The position numbers and the translations under genes are program-made. Positions 16,794 through 25,634 of a stretch of 49,158 nucleotides of DNA are shown piece after piece. Under the pieces are notes generated by a model that was given only the letters and a program-made list of their open reading frames with translations, was not told the origin of the DNA and did no database searches. This DNA is from Bacilli bacterium. GTDB lineage: Bacteria; Bacillota_I; Bacilli_A; RFN20; CAG-826. Each line of letters begins with the position of its first letter. Position 1 is the first letter of the stretch. The stretch spans positions 1 to 49,158 of the forward strand of contig JAILIP010000030.1 of NCBI GenBank assembly GCA_024695235.1, given 5' to 3'.

Positions 16794-17338
16794 CTACTCT
16801 TCTTAAAGAAGATAATACTTCCTACGATATCTAAGCAAAATATAAATGAGAAAACAGTCGCCACGATAAGTGGGGCTTTTTGTTTAATTTGTTTACGAAC
16901 GAGTCTATTGATAAAGAAGGCAATGTCATATGCGCTTGTTGCAATCATATAGACGTATGCCACAAACATCATTAAAGCAATTGCTAAAGGTATTGCCATA
17001 AATAAGAATGGATTGAGGAATGCTGCAGTCATAAGAACACAGAAAACAAAGTTAAAAATAAACCAAGGGATAAGAATGATTTTGATAATCATTGTGATTT
17101 TGCTTGGGTTACTCTTGCTTTTGAAACCGGATATGAACGCTAAAAGGATATTAACTAAACATATTGTTACTGTGACACCCATAAGTGCAAAGAACGAAGA
17201 AAACAATGCTTTCGCTACAACACTTTGAGTATCAGGGTCCATGCCATCATTAGGAAGCATGAACAAAATTAGAATTGGTACCTGAAGGTACATCAAAACA
17301 GCTTGGACAATCATTAATGCGTCAGTTGCTTTTTTCAT
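16781..17338 (-). CDS. Multi-pass membrane protein of unknown function
   Basis: Four or five hydrophobic segments are seen in 185 aa, with a basic loop KRLVRKQIKQKA-like segment near the end (RLVRKQIKQKAPL). The preferred start is the ATG at 17338 (MKKATDALMIV). An in-frame TTG at 17374 gives a 12-residue polar extension with no ribosome site. No family was recognised. The 13-nt 3' overlap with the preceding gene on the other strand means the two transcripts run into each other. Confidence 0.6.
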   Translation of the reverse strand: MKKATDALMIVQAVLMYLQVPILILFMLPNDGMDPDTQSVVAKALFSSFFALMGVTVTICLVNILLAFISGFKSKSNPSKITMIIKIILIPWFIFNFVFCVLMTAAFLNPFLFMAIPLAIALMMFVAYVYMIATSAYDIAFFINRLVRKQIKQKAPLIVATVFSFIFCLDIVGSIIFFKKSSYLS

Positions 17339-17382
17339 ACATTGATAAGATATAACATTTTTAGCATTTAGCAAGAGTAAAG

Positions 17383-17402
17383 AAAAAAAGTACCAGTGGT
17401 AC
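17383..17402 (-). terminator. Terminator of tRNA-Gly(GCC)
   Basis: On the reverse strand the stem GTACC-ACT-GGTAC is followed by seven T residues. It lies 14 nt downstream of the tRNA. Confidence 0.75.
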
Positions 17403-17415
17403 TCATTTTATCTAA

Positions 17416-17489
17416 TGGAGCAGATGACGGGAATCGAACCCGCATAACTACCTTGGCAAGGTAGTGTTCTACCACTGAACTACATCTGC
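17416..17489 (-). tRNA. tRNA-Gly(GCC)
   Basis: The acceptor stem is GCAGATG/CATCTGC with discriminator T and encoded CCA. The anticodon stem is CTACC/GGTAG with loop TTGCCAA, anticodon GCC. Confidence 0.95.
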
Positions 17490-17521
17490 AAACTCAGCGT
17501 TTATTATTATAAATAAAGTAG

Positions 17522-17527
17522 TATAAT
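17522..17527 (+). promoter_or_regulatory. -10 box upstream of gltX
   Basis: TATAAT overlaps the first possible ATG (17526), which argues that translation starts at the next ATG (17556), giving a leader of ~22 nt without a Shine-Dalgarno. Confidence 0.4.
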
Positions 17528-17555
17528 GTTTCAAGACAAATATTTAGAATTGATT

Positions 17556-19220
17556 ATGACCACATTTAAAGAACTAGCAGACTACATCTTCCCTGATGTG
17601 AAAGAAACAATTGAAGACCTAGAAAAAAAGTTCCCAAAAAGAAATCTCCCAAGAGAAGCAGAGGTGACAAGATTCGCCCCATCTCCAACTGGATTCCTTC
17701 ATTTAGGTTCACTTTTCATGTCCTTGGTGGCAAGCAAAGTTGCCTATGACACAAAAGGTGTTTTCTATATCCGCTTAGAGGATACAGACACCAAACGTGA
17801 AATCGAAGGTAGTGGTGAAGAACTCATCACTCAACTCGAACACTTCGGCATTGTTCCAAACGAAGGATATCTTGGAAGTAAAGAAATTGGTAACTATGGT
17901 CCATACGTTCAATCTAAAAGAGCATATTTCTATCGTGTCTGCATTAAGTACTTAATGGAAAAGGGTAGAGCCTATCCTTGCTTCTGCTCTCACGAACAAA
18001 TCGAAGAAATCCGTCATGTCCAAGAAGCTATGAAAGTAATTCCTGGATATTATGGAGAATACGCTTTATGTCGTAATATCACTCCAGAAGATGCTTTAGC
18101 AAGAATCAAAGCTGGAGAAAAATATGTTATTCGTTTTAGAAGTGAAGGAAACTTTGATAACAAAGTTATCTTCCATGATTTAATTCGTGGAGATATCTCA
18201 ATCGCGGAAAACGCCCTTGATGTCGTCATCATGAAAAGTGATGGTCTTCCAACATATCACTTTGCTCACGCAGTCGATGATCACTTCATGAGAACCACAA
18301 CAGTTCTTAGAGGAGAAGAATGGATTGCATCTGCTCCTATTCACCTTGAACTATTCAATGCTTTAGGATTTGAACTTCCTAGATACGCTCATGCACCAGT
18401 TATCATGAAACTCGATAATGGTAATAGACGCAAACTCTCTAAGAGAAAAGATCCAGAAGCAAGTGTCCAACACTTCATCGAAGAAGGATTCCCTAAAGAA
18501 TCACTTAAAGCATACTTAATGAGTATTGCTAACTCTAACTTTGAAGAATGGACAATGGAAAATCATTGTTTCGACATTGATAAATTCAAATTCTCCTTCG
18601 ATAAAATGAGTCTTGATGGAGTTTTATTCGATCAAGATAAACTCAATTACTTCTCAAAAGAAATCATCGCCTCTTGGAGTGCAGAAGAATTCTATGAAAA
18701 GCTTCTAGCGTGGTCCAAAGAATATGATGAAGTCTTATATAACCACATTAAAGATGATAAGGAATATGTCACCAAGATTCTTAACATCGAACGCGGTGGA
18801 GAAAAAGCTAGAAAAGACTTCACATACTTCAAAGAAGTATATCCAATCATCGGTTTCTTCTTTGAAGATAGATTTTTAGAGATTGTGAAAGATGGATATC
18901 CATTCAACGAAGCAATGCCAAAAGATGTCATCAAGGCAGTCTTGGAAGACTTTGCTAAGAATAACGACTATTCACTTCCAAATGACCTCTGGTTTAACAC
19001 AGTGAAAGAATTAGGCGCAAGACATAACTTCGCTGAATCAAATAAAGTCTATAAACAAAACAAAGATGCTTACTTAGGACACGTTGGAGATGTTGCAGAG
19101 ATGATAAGAATCGCTCTTGTTGGGGCAAAGAATTCTCCAAATCTCCATTCTGTCATTCAAATTCTTGGTAAAGAAGAAGTTGATAGAAGAATTAAACTTG
19201 CAATTGATTATTTAGGCTAG
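17556..19220 (+). CDS. gltX: Glutamate-tRNA ligase GltX
   Basis: The enzyme charges tRNA-Glu. RFAPSPTGFLHLGS holds the class I HIGH-type motif and KLSKRKDPEAS the KMSKS-type motif. The N-terminal extension before the HIGH motif (MTTFKELADYIFPDV) is familiar from a longer clostridial/mollicute GltX form, which supports the start at 17556 rather than 17526. At 554 aa it is longer than the ~480-aa E. coli type. A tRNA-Glu(CTC) gene follows 20 nt after the stop, so enzyme and substrate may share a transcript. Confidence 0.95.
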   Translation: MTTFKELADYIFPDVKETIEDLEKKFPKRNLPREAEVTRFAPSPTGFLHLGSLFMSLVASKVAYDTKGVFYIRLEDTDTKREIEGSGEELITQLEHFGIVPNEGYLGSKEIGNYGPYVQSKRAYFYRVCIKYLMEKGRAYPCFCSHEQIEEIRHVQEAMKVIPGYYGEYALCRNITPEDALARIKAGEKYVIRFRSEGNFDNKVIFHDLIRGDISIAENALDVVIMKSDGLPTYHFAHAVDDHFMRTTTVLRGEEWIASAPIHLELFNALGFELPRYAHAPVIMKLDNGNRRKLSKRKDPEASVQHFIEEGFPKESLKAYLMSIANSNFEEWTMENHCFDIDKFKFSFDKMSLDGVLFDQDKLNYFSKEIIASWSAEEFYEKLLAWSKEYDEVLYNHIKDDKEYVTKILNIERGGEKARKDFTYFKEVYPIIGFFFEDRFLEIVKDGYPFNEAMPKDVIKAVLEDFAKNNDYSLPNDLWFNTVKELGARHNFAESNKVYKQNKDAYLGHVGDVAEMIRIALVGAKNSPNLHSVIQILGKEEVDRRIKLAIDYLG

Positions 19221-19240
19221 ACTTGCTTAAATAGTCTCAC

Positions 19241-19315
19241 GGTCCTGTGGTCAAGCGGCTAAGACGAAACCCTCTCAAGGTTTAATCCCGGGTTCGATTC
19301 CCGGCAGGATCACCA
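19241..19315 (+). tRNA. tRNA-Glu(CTC)
   Basis: The acceptor stem is GGTCCTG/CAGGATC (one G-U pair), the anticodon stem AAACC/GGTTT with loop CTCTCAA (anticodon CTC), the T-arm GGGTTCGATTCCC, and CCA is encoded. It reads GAG codons; the TTC isoacceptor is at 33,553. Confidence 0.93.
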
Positions 19316-19326
19316 AATTGATAATA

Positions 19327-19352
19327 ACTCGTCACTTGCTGGCGAGTTTTTT
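19327..19352 (+). terminator. Terminator after tRNA-Glu(CTC)
   Basis: The stem ACTCGTC / GGCGAGT (7 bp, one G-U) is followed by TTTTTTATT. It ends the gltX-tRNA unit. Confidence 0.75.
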
Positions 19353-19390
19353 ATTGACTAATGATAAGAAAACTATTGTTACAATCAACT

Positions 19391-19406
19391 TTGTTGTCGA
19401 CAACAA
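19391..19406. promoter_or_regulatory. 16-bp perfect palindrome upstream of helicase gene
   Basis: TTGTTGTCGACAACAA is fully self-complementary and lies about 15 nt upstream of a possible -10 (TAGAAT, 19421-19426), so it could be an operator. It is followed by TGTTTTTT, so an attenuator-like hairpin is the alternative. Confidence 0.4.
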
Positions 19407-19453
19407 TGTTTTTTCTTATGTAGAATAATTATAAGAGTTAAGGGGATTCTAAA

Positions 19454-22441
19454 TTGACAAACAAAGAAAAGCGATTTTTATATAAATCGGTAAAATGTGT
19501 TTTTAGACCTTATATCAAAGAAAAGAATAATTCTTTAAACTTTTTAGTTTTTGTTGAACCTAATTTAAGTGAAGATATCGTTGATATACATGACAAAATG
19601 ATTGCAAGCAATGATACACGATTTAAAAAAGACATTGCTAATTTTGAATATTTCTTTAATAGCGTTTCTATACATAACAGAGAAATAAATAAAATTAAAA
19701 GCATAGTTGATGAATGGGATGTTGAAATATTTTTAGATAGTGTCGAATCAATAAACGATGAATCAATCAAGGAATTACTTGAGACTTGTAATGCAATTCA
19801 GAAATTTAACAAACCATACGAAAGCAAATATAAACTCTTTTTGTCAGATATACGCACAGTAAGGAAAAATGTTAAAAAGATTAACAAGGTTTTATCTAAA
19901 CTTGGTGATTATAGAAAAATAGTGGATTTATCAGACTATGACTATATTGATTCTAAACAGAAGAACAAAATTACAGGTGATATATTGCATTGTTTATCAT
20001 CGAAGAAAAGAATCAGACTGAAATATTATGATCCAAACAATCATGCTCACATAATTAAGCTTGTAGATAAACATAATCGCGAATATCTTGATAAATTCAG
20101 CAATAATCCAATATTTGACAATATAAACGGTCTTTCGCTTGATGCAGAACAAAGACGATCAATCCTTTCTAATGAGAAATCTGTTTTGGTTGTAGCTGGG
20201 GCAGGAAGCGGAAAAACGCTAACTATTTGTGGTAAGATAAAATATCTTCTAGATATTAAGAATGTAAAGCCAGAAGAAATTCTTCTCCTTTCTTACTCGA
20301 AAAAATCTGCGGAGGATTTACAAAATAAAGTTTTCAAAATCAATAGCAAATTAACTGTCGGGACATTTCACAAAATAGGTTTAGAGATATTGAAAGACAC
20401 TCAACACAAAACATTTATGGTTGAGGATCAATATAAAGCAATCATTGAGGCATATTTCAGAGAAGAGATGAAAAATAGACCTCATATGTTGCAAACAATT
20501 CTTACTTATTACGGATTGTATATTTCAGCAACAAAACATAACAAAAAATACAAAAGTGAAGGTGATCTCTTTGAGGATTTGAAAAAATCCGATTTTGATA
20601 CTTTAAAAACTCAATTGATTTCACTTACCAATGATTTAAATGCAAGAGAAACATTAAAAAAGGAATTAGTTAAATCATTTGAAGAAATGGCGATAGCAAA
20701 TTGGTATTTTATTAATGGAATTGACTATATTTATGAAGCACCTTATGAATACGACATGTCGACTTTTGAAAGACGTCAATACATGCCTGATTTTAAATTA
20801 AAGAAATATAAGATTTACCATGAACATTATGGTGTTGATAAGAACGGAAAAGCATCACAATACGAAGGAAAAGAAGCCGTTAAATATGTTCAAGGAATGC
20901 AATGGAAACAGCAGATACATAAAACAAAACAAACTGATTGCATTGAGACTTATTCGTATGAATTTGATGACGGAACAGTCTTTACAAAATTAGAAAGTGA
21001 ATTAAGAAAAAGAGGTGTAGAGTTTCATCCCCTGAATGATGAACAAATAACCAATGCTCTTGATTCAATCTATGAAAGTAGATCTTTTAAATCGTTCATT
21101 AATCTAATCCGAACCTTTTTGAGTTTGTATAAGGCTTCTTATAGAAACGATTCCGGATTTGACGAATTGAAGAAAAGTGAATTCAAAAATAAATACGAAC
21201 AAACTAGAGCAGCTTTGTTTTTAGATATAGTGAAAGACCTTTATCATTACTATGTTGATTATCTTCATAAAGAAGGCAAGATTGATTTTGATGATATGAT
21301 TTTACAATCTACAGAAGAATTAGATAACACTGAAAACTATCGATACAAATATATTATCGTTGATGAGTTTCAGGATATCTCAATTAGCAGAATGAAATTC
21401 TTACGAAGATTGATAAGACAAGGAGATTCAAGACTTTTCGCCGTTGGTGATGATTGGCAAGCTATCTATAGATTCTCTGGTTGTGATTTGAATATTTTCT
21501 TGGAGTTTGAAAAGTATTTTGGGGATTCTGCAATCGCAAAAATAACAACAACACACAGAAATTCACAAGAACTTCAAGATATTGCAGGACCATTTATTAA
21601 AAAGAATCCAGAACAATTTGATAAAAATATCAATTCTTCAAGACATTTAGATCATCCTGTTCAAATAATGTACTACAAAGAGAAAAAGTATTATGCGTTT
21701 TTGGATGTCTTGCGAGAGATTTCAAAAATCGATAAGTCTGCTAAAGTTTTAATTCTGGGAAGAAATAATAAAGATTTTGAAGATATAGCTTTAGATAACA
21801 GGATTTTTATTGATTTTAGAGCCTCTAACGAAACTCAAACGGTAGTGAAATGTGTCAACTTCCCACAAATGAAATTAACATATAGCACAGTTCACGGATC
21901 AAAGGGACTCGAAGAGGACTATGTTGTTTTAATTAATGCAGACGATAACAGAATCGGTTTTCCAAATAAAATGGAAGATGATGAGTTATTAAATTTGGTT
22001 CTCAGTCATAAAAGTGAATATGAATATGCCGAAGAAAGAAGATTGTGGTATGTTGCTTTAACTAGAACAAGAAACTATACGTATATAATTGCCAATTCTG
22101 ATAACCCATCAATCTTCTTGAAAGAAATTGAAAAACAATGCTTAGTTATTAACGAAAATGCTAAAGAAGATGAAGTTAGGACAGAAATTAGTTGCCCTAA
22201 ATGTAAGACAGGGAGATTGGTTCTTAGAACTAATGAAAAAGACGGAACAAAATTTTATGGGTGTTCCAATTATCCATATTGCACCTATTCAATTGACGAT
22301 ATGAAAGCCGTAAAGAGAAACAAGAGATGCCCACGATGCGGTGATTTTATGGTGTTTAGAAAAGGACAATGGGGAGGATTCTTTGGCTGCCATAATTACC
22401 CAAGATGCGATTATACTGAAGAATATGAGCCAAAAAGATAA
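19454..22441 (+). CDS. UvrD/Rep-type DNA helicase with nuclease-like insert and two topoisomerase zinc fingers
   Basis: This is a superfamily 1A helicase: Walker A GAGSGKT (Lys254), YIIVDEFQDIS (motif II), GDDWQAIYRFSG (motif III), VHGSKGLEEDYV (motif V) and RRLWYVALTRTR (motif VI). Between motifs I and II a segment YMPDFKLKKYKIYHEHYGV resembles the PD-(D/E)XK-like insert of helicase-IV relatives. The C-terminus has two four-Cys fingers, CPKCKTG...GCSNYPYC and CPRCGD...GCHNYPRC, of the topoisomerase-I type. The ~240-residue N-terminus is unfamiliar. Translation starts at TTG, placed by the TAAGGGGA site just upstream. A repair or fork-processing role is inferred. Confidence 0.85.
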   Translation: MTNKEKRFLYKSVKCVFRPYIKEKNNSLNFLVFVEPNLSEDIVDIHDKMIASNDTRFKKDIANFEYFFNSVSIHNREINKIKSIVDEWDVEIFLDSVESINDESIKELLETCNAIQKFNKPYESKYKLFLSDIRTVRKNVKKINKVLSKLGDYRKIVDLSDYDYIDSKQKNKITGDILHCLSSKKRIRLKYYDPNNHAHIIKLVDKHNREYLDKFSNNPIFDNINGLSLDAEQRRSILSNEKSVLVVAGAGSGKTLTICGKIKYLLDIKNVKPEEILLLSYSKKSAEDLQNKVFKINSKLTVGTFHKIGLEILKDTQHKTFMVEDQYKAIIEAYFREEMKNRPHMLQTILTYYGLYISATKHNKKYKSEGDLFEDLKKSDFDTLKTQLISLTNDLNARETLKKELVKSFEEMAIANWYFINGIDYIYEAPYEYDMSTFERRQYMPDFKLKKYKIYHEHYGVDKNGKASQYEGKEAVKYVQGMQWKQQIHKTKQTDCIETYSYEFDDGTVFTKLESELRKRGVEFHPLNDEQITNALDSIYESRSFKSFINLIRTFLSLYKASYRNDSGFDELKKSEFKNKYEQTRAALFLDIVKDLYHYYVDYLHKEGKIDFDDMILQSTEELDNTENYRYKYIIVDEFQDISISRMKFLRRLIRQGDSRLFAVGDDWQAIYRFSGCDLNIFLEFEKYFGDSAIAKITTTHRNSQELQDIAGPFIKKNPEQFDKNINSSRHLDHPVQIMYYKEKKYYAFLDVLREISKIDKSAKVLILGRNNKDFEDIALDNRIFIDFRASNETQTVVKCVNFPQMKLTYSTVHGSKGLEEDYVVLINADDNRIGFPNKMEDDELLNLVLSHKSEYEYAEERRLWYVALTRTRNYTYIIANSDNPSIFLKEIEKQCLVINENAKEDEVRTEISCPKCKTGRLVLRTNEKDGTKFYGCSNYPYCTYSIDDMKAVKRNKRCPRCGDFMVFRKGQWGGFFGCHNYPRCDYTEEYEPKR

Positions 22442-22453
22442 GGACCTTTTATA

Positions 22454-23962
22454 ATGTTATCGATGGAAAAGAAGAGTATTTGTGTTATCGGTGGTGGTAT
22501 TGGGGGAATTACAACCGCTAATAAGCTTTTAAGATACGGCTATAAAGTTTCCCTATATGAAAAGAATCCCTATTTAGGTGGTCTATGCTCAGGATATTCA
22601 GTTGATGGATATCATATTGATGCTTGTTTCCATTGGCTAATGGGAGCAAAGAAGAACACCAAGATTTATAAGGTGTGGAAAGATTTAGGTGGACTAAATA
22701 ATTCAGTCCAAATCTTTCATAGCGGAACATTCCTCACTATTGATAATAATGGTGAAATAATCCATCTATATGCAGACTTAGATAAAAGTAGAGATGAATG
22801 GACCAAGTTATCTCCAAATGATGAAGTTAATATTCGTCGTTTCTTTGGAACTGTTGAAAAATTAAAGATTTTTTGGGATTATTCCCAGACAAACAAAAAG
22901 AAGAGAAGAGAACTACTTCAACTATTCTCCGAAATCTCAATGAAGATCAAAGGCGTTCAAGGAAGTAGAGACGATTTCTCTAAATGTTTTGGAAATGAAA
23001 CAATTAGGCTTGCAATTAGATATGGTCTAACAGGTTATAACAACACATTATTCTTTATGATTGCTTATGCAGCCTATTCTGCTGGGGATTCTGGTGTTCC
23101 ATTTGGAGGAGCAGAAGAAATCATTAAAAGAGTTCACGATAAATTAATCAATCTTGGATGTGATATTCACCTCAATGAACCAGTAGATGAAATAGTGGTG
23201 GCAGATGGCAAAGCCGTTGGAATTGTTTCTAATGGAAAGTTTACTCAATATGACACAATCGTTTCTTGCGTTGATCCTAATTTCACAATCAAAGAACTTC
23301 TTAAAAATAAATACAAAATCAAATTCTTCAACAAACTAAAAAAGAACGTGAAGGACAATCCGGTTTCAAGTTGTTTTGTTACATATTTAGCTGCTAATAA
23401 AAAGCTATTAGAGAATATCGAAGTTCCTACAATCATTAACATTGATCCAATTAACGTTGGCAAAAAGAACATGGATGCCATGTTAGTTAGACCATATTAC
23501 TTCGATCCATATTTTGATAAAGGCAAAGACAGTGTGGTTTCACTCTTCTTTGATCAAAATCAAGATGATTACAATTTCTACAAGAAGATGAGTGATGCTG
23601 AATATCATAAATACAAAAACAACCTCATCAAAGAGAGCCAGAAAATATTTGAAAATAGATATCCTTTCCTTAAAGGAAAAACAAAAGTCCTCACTTCATT
23701 TGGGCCTCTTGAGTTATATAAACAAACATATACTTCTTTTGGAGCAATCCAATCTTATTCATTTACTGAAGAATCAGGCTTTAAGTCTTTCTCAGGTAAA
23801 TCAAAAGCAATATCAAATCTATACTTTGCAACTCAATGGAATAAGAGTGTTGGAGGAACACCAACAGCAATTCAATCAGGTGTAAAAGTTGCTAAAAAAA
23901 TTAATCGTAGTTATAAAAACCCGATTAAAAGAATTGCTAAAAAATTATCATTTAAAGATTAA
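22454..23962 (+). CDS. CrtI/phytoene-desaturase-like FAD-dependent oxidoreductase
   Basis: The N-terminal ICVIGGGIGGITTANKLL is a dinucleotide-binding fold followed by LYEKNPYLGGLCSGY, the FAD signature of the phytoene desaturase / protoporphyrinogen oxidase superfamily. At 502 aa it is full length. GGTPTAIQSGVKVA near the end is the usual C-terminal FAD contact. The substrate is unknown; no carotenoid genes are nearby. The start is uncertain: ATG 22454 has AGGA nine bases upstream, while ATG 22463 lies 7 nt after a TATAAT (22450-22455) and could be leaderless. The 3' end overlaps the convergent GH2 gene by 11 nt. Confidence 0.8.
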   Translation: MLSMEKKSICVIGGGIGGITTANKLLRYGYKVSLYEKNPYLGGLCSGYSVDGYHIDACFHWLMGAKKNTKIYKVWKDLGGLNNSVQIFHSGTFLTIDNNGEIIHLYADLDKSRDEWTKLSPNDEVNIRRFFGTVEKLKIFWDYSQTNKKKRRELLQLFSEISMKIKGVQGSRDDFSKCFGNETIRLAIRYGLTGYNNTLFFMIAYAAYSAGDSGVPFGGAEEIIKRVHDKLINLGCDIHLNEPVDEIVVADGKAVGIVSNGKFTQYDTIVSCVDPNFTIKELLKNKYKIKFFNKLKKNVKDNPVSSCFVTYLAANKKLLENIEVPTIINIDPINVGKKNMDAMLVRPYYFDPYFDKGKDSVVSLFFDQNQDDYNFYKKMSDAEYHKYKNNLIKESQKIFENRYPFLKGKTKVLTSFGPLELYKQTYTSFGAIQSYSFTEESGFKSFSGKSKAISNLYFATQWNKSVGGTPTAIQSGVKVAKKINRSYKNPIKRIAKKLSFKD

Positions 23963-25634
23963 TCTTATCGTTAATCTCTTTTATCTTAGTAGTATCGACT
24001 TTAACTACTTTTCTATCATAAGTAACAAAGCCATTTAATTCATCCTCAACATCACTTAGTTGAGTGTATATAAATGCACTTAATCCTAGAGGTATATTTC
24101 TTAGGATATCTCTATCCACAAATTCTTTGTATGTCTTCACAAGCTCTTCGCAAGAAGACATTTTTTTATAACCAAAATTCGTGTCATTAAATGTGTGTCC
24201 GTCTATCTTTAAGTGATAGCCTCCACATTCACTTAAGATTACTGAACGCCCCTTAACGTGTTTTTGTTTAGGCATCTTTACTCTCTTGAAATAGACGTGA
24301 AGTGATTTGGTGTCACTAACACCTTGGTCATGCCAACCAGAAGCATGATCAAATAATCTAGTTGAATCTATCTCTGATAGTTTCTCGTAAATTTCTTTCG
24401 CGTCAAATTGTCCCCAACCTTCATTGAAGATTGTCCATAATCCAATAGAAGGGACGTTATATAGATATGAAATTGTATCAACGAATTCTTGATATGTTTC
24501 TTTTCTACCCCGAGCGTTATTTCTCGCAAATTTAGAGTAGTTATTATCTTTATGATGAATGCCTGTAATTAATGGGAAGGCAATCGTAGAGAACTTATAC
24601 TTTTCTCCTCCGTTAACAAAGTCTTGCCAGACAATAATTCCAAGTTTGTCGCATAGATAGTACCAATATAATGGTTCAATCTTAATGTGTTTTCTAATTG
24701 TATTAAAACCAAGTTCTTTAACGAGCTTGATATCGTTTTCAAAATCATCATATGAATTAGGTGTTAGACCTCCATCAAAGTAATAACCTTGATCAAGAAC
24801 ACCTTTCATAAAATATGGCTTGTTATTTAAAGCGAGTCTAATATGTTTTCCATCATTTATCGTGGAGAATTTTCTCATCGCAAAATATGATGAGATTTCA
24901 TCTTTATCAGTTTTAACTTTTATATCATATAAATATGGTTCTTCAGGAGACCATAATTTGAGTCCATTTATTTTGATAGAAACATCTTCATTTGTTTTGA
25001 TTAAATGCTCTTTGTTTTCAACTGTAACATTTGCATCTTTAGAATCAGAAATTACTTTGATGTTTATTACCCTATTATCAATATCAGGAGTGAGCCTAAT
25101 ATTTACGATATATCCTTCACTTACTGATTCCATCCAAACAGGCAGATATATTCCACTTTGAGGTGAATACCATATGCCACCTCTATCAAGTTTTTGTTTG
25201 CCGCGTGAAAGATATGAAGAATCACTTAGATCTTTTACTTTAACGATAAGAACGTTGATGTCTTTAACTTTGCTTTTATCAATGACTACATCAAATGGAA
25301 GAAAACCTCCGACATGATGAATCATATGTTCATCGTTAAAATAAACATCTGCAATTTGATCAACAGCAGTGAAGTGAATGATAAGTTTATCTTTTAAAAA
25401 TCCTTTTTCTAATTTGATTTCTTTCTTGTAGAAAATCCAATCTTCTGGAGAGACCACATCAATCAGATGATTAACTTTACTTTCTGGTGAAAATGGAACA
25501 ATTATTTTCTTATCAAAAGATGAAGGGATATCTTCACTTTTAGATATTGTAAAACCCCATTCTCCATTTAAGGAGATATAACTATTTCTTTTTAATTGAG
25601 GACGTGGATATTCACTCAGAAACAATTTCTCCAT
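23952..25634 (-). CDS. Glycoside hydrolase family 2 (beta-galactosidase/glucuronidase-like)
   Basis: The order is a sugar-binding N-terminal domain, an Ig-like domain and a TIM barrel. The acid/base Glu405 sits in NEGWG and the nucleophile Glu469 in LSECGGY. RKHIKIEPLYWYYLCDKLG with IVWQDFVNGGE is typical GH2. At 560 aa it is short for a lacZ enzyme and closer to compact GH2 proteins. There is no signal peptide, so it should act on sugars already imported. Its start overlaps the MFS transporter gene by 23 nt, making the pair a transport-and-hydrolysis unit. Confidence 0.9.
   Translation of the reverse strand: MEKLFLSEYPRPQLKRNSYISLNGEWGFTISKSEDIPSSFDKKIIVPFSPESKVNHLIDVVSPEDWIFYKKEIKLEKGFLKDKLIIHFTAVDQIADVYFNDEHMIHHVGGFLPFDVVIDKSKVKDINVLIVKVKDLSDSSYLSRGKQKLDRGGIWYSPQSGIYLPVWMESVSEGYIVNIRLTPDIDNRVINIKVISDSKDANVTVENKEHLIKTNEDVSIKINGLKLWSPEEPYLYDIKVKTDKDEISSYFAMRKFSTINDGKHIRLALNNKPYFMKGVLDQGYYFDGGLTPNSYDDFENDIKLVKELGFNTIRKHIKIEPLYWYYLCDKLGIIVWQDFVNGGEKYKFSTIAFPLITGIHHKDNNYSKFARNNARGRKETYQEFVDTISYLYNVPSIGLWTIFNEGWGQFDAKEIYEKLSEIDSTRLFDHASGWHDQGVSDTKSLHVYFKRVKMPKQKHVKGRSVILSECGGYHLKIDGHTFNDTNFGYKKMSSCEELVKTYKEFVDRDILRNIPLGLSAFIYTQLSDVEDELNGFVTYDRKVVKVDTTKIKEINDKINL

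Noticed and set aside
17490-17556. T-box or other leader for gltX
   Set aside because: The space is too short and shows no specifier or antiterminator sequence.
22450-22463. CrtI-like gene as an eighth member of the 6-nt leaderless class
   Set aside because: The spacer is 7 nt and an alternative ATG at 22454 has a plausible AGGA site, so it was not counted.
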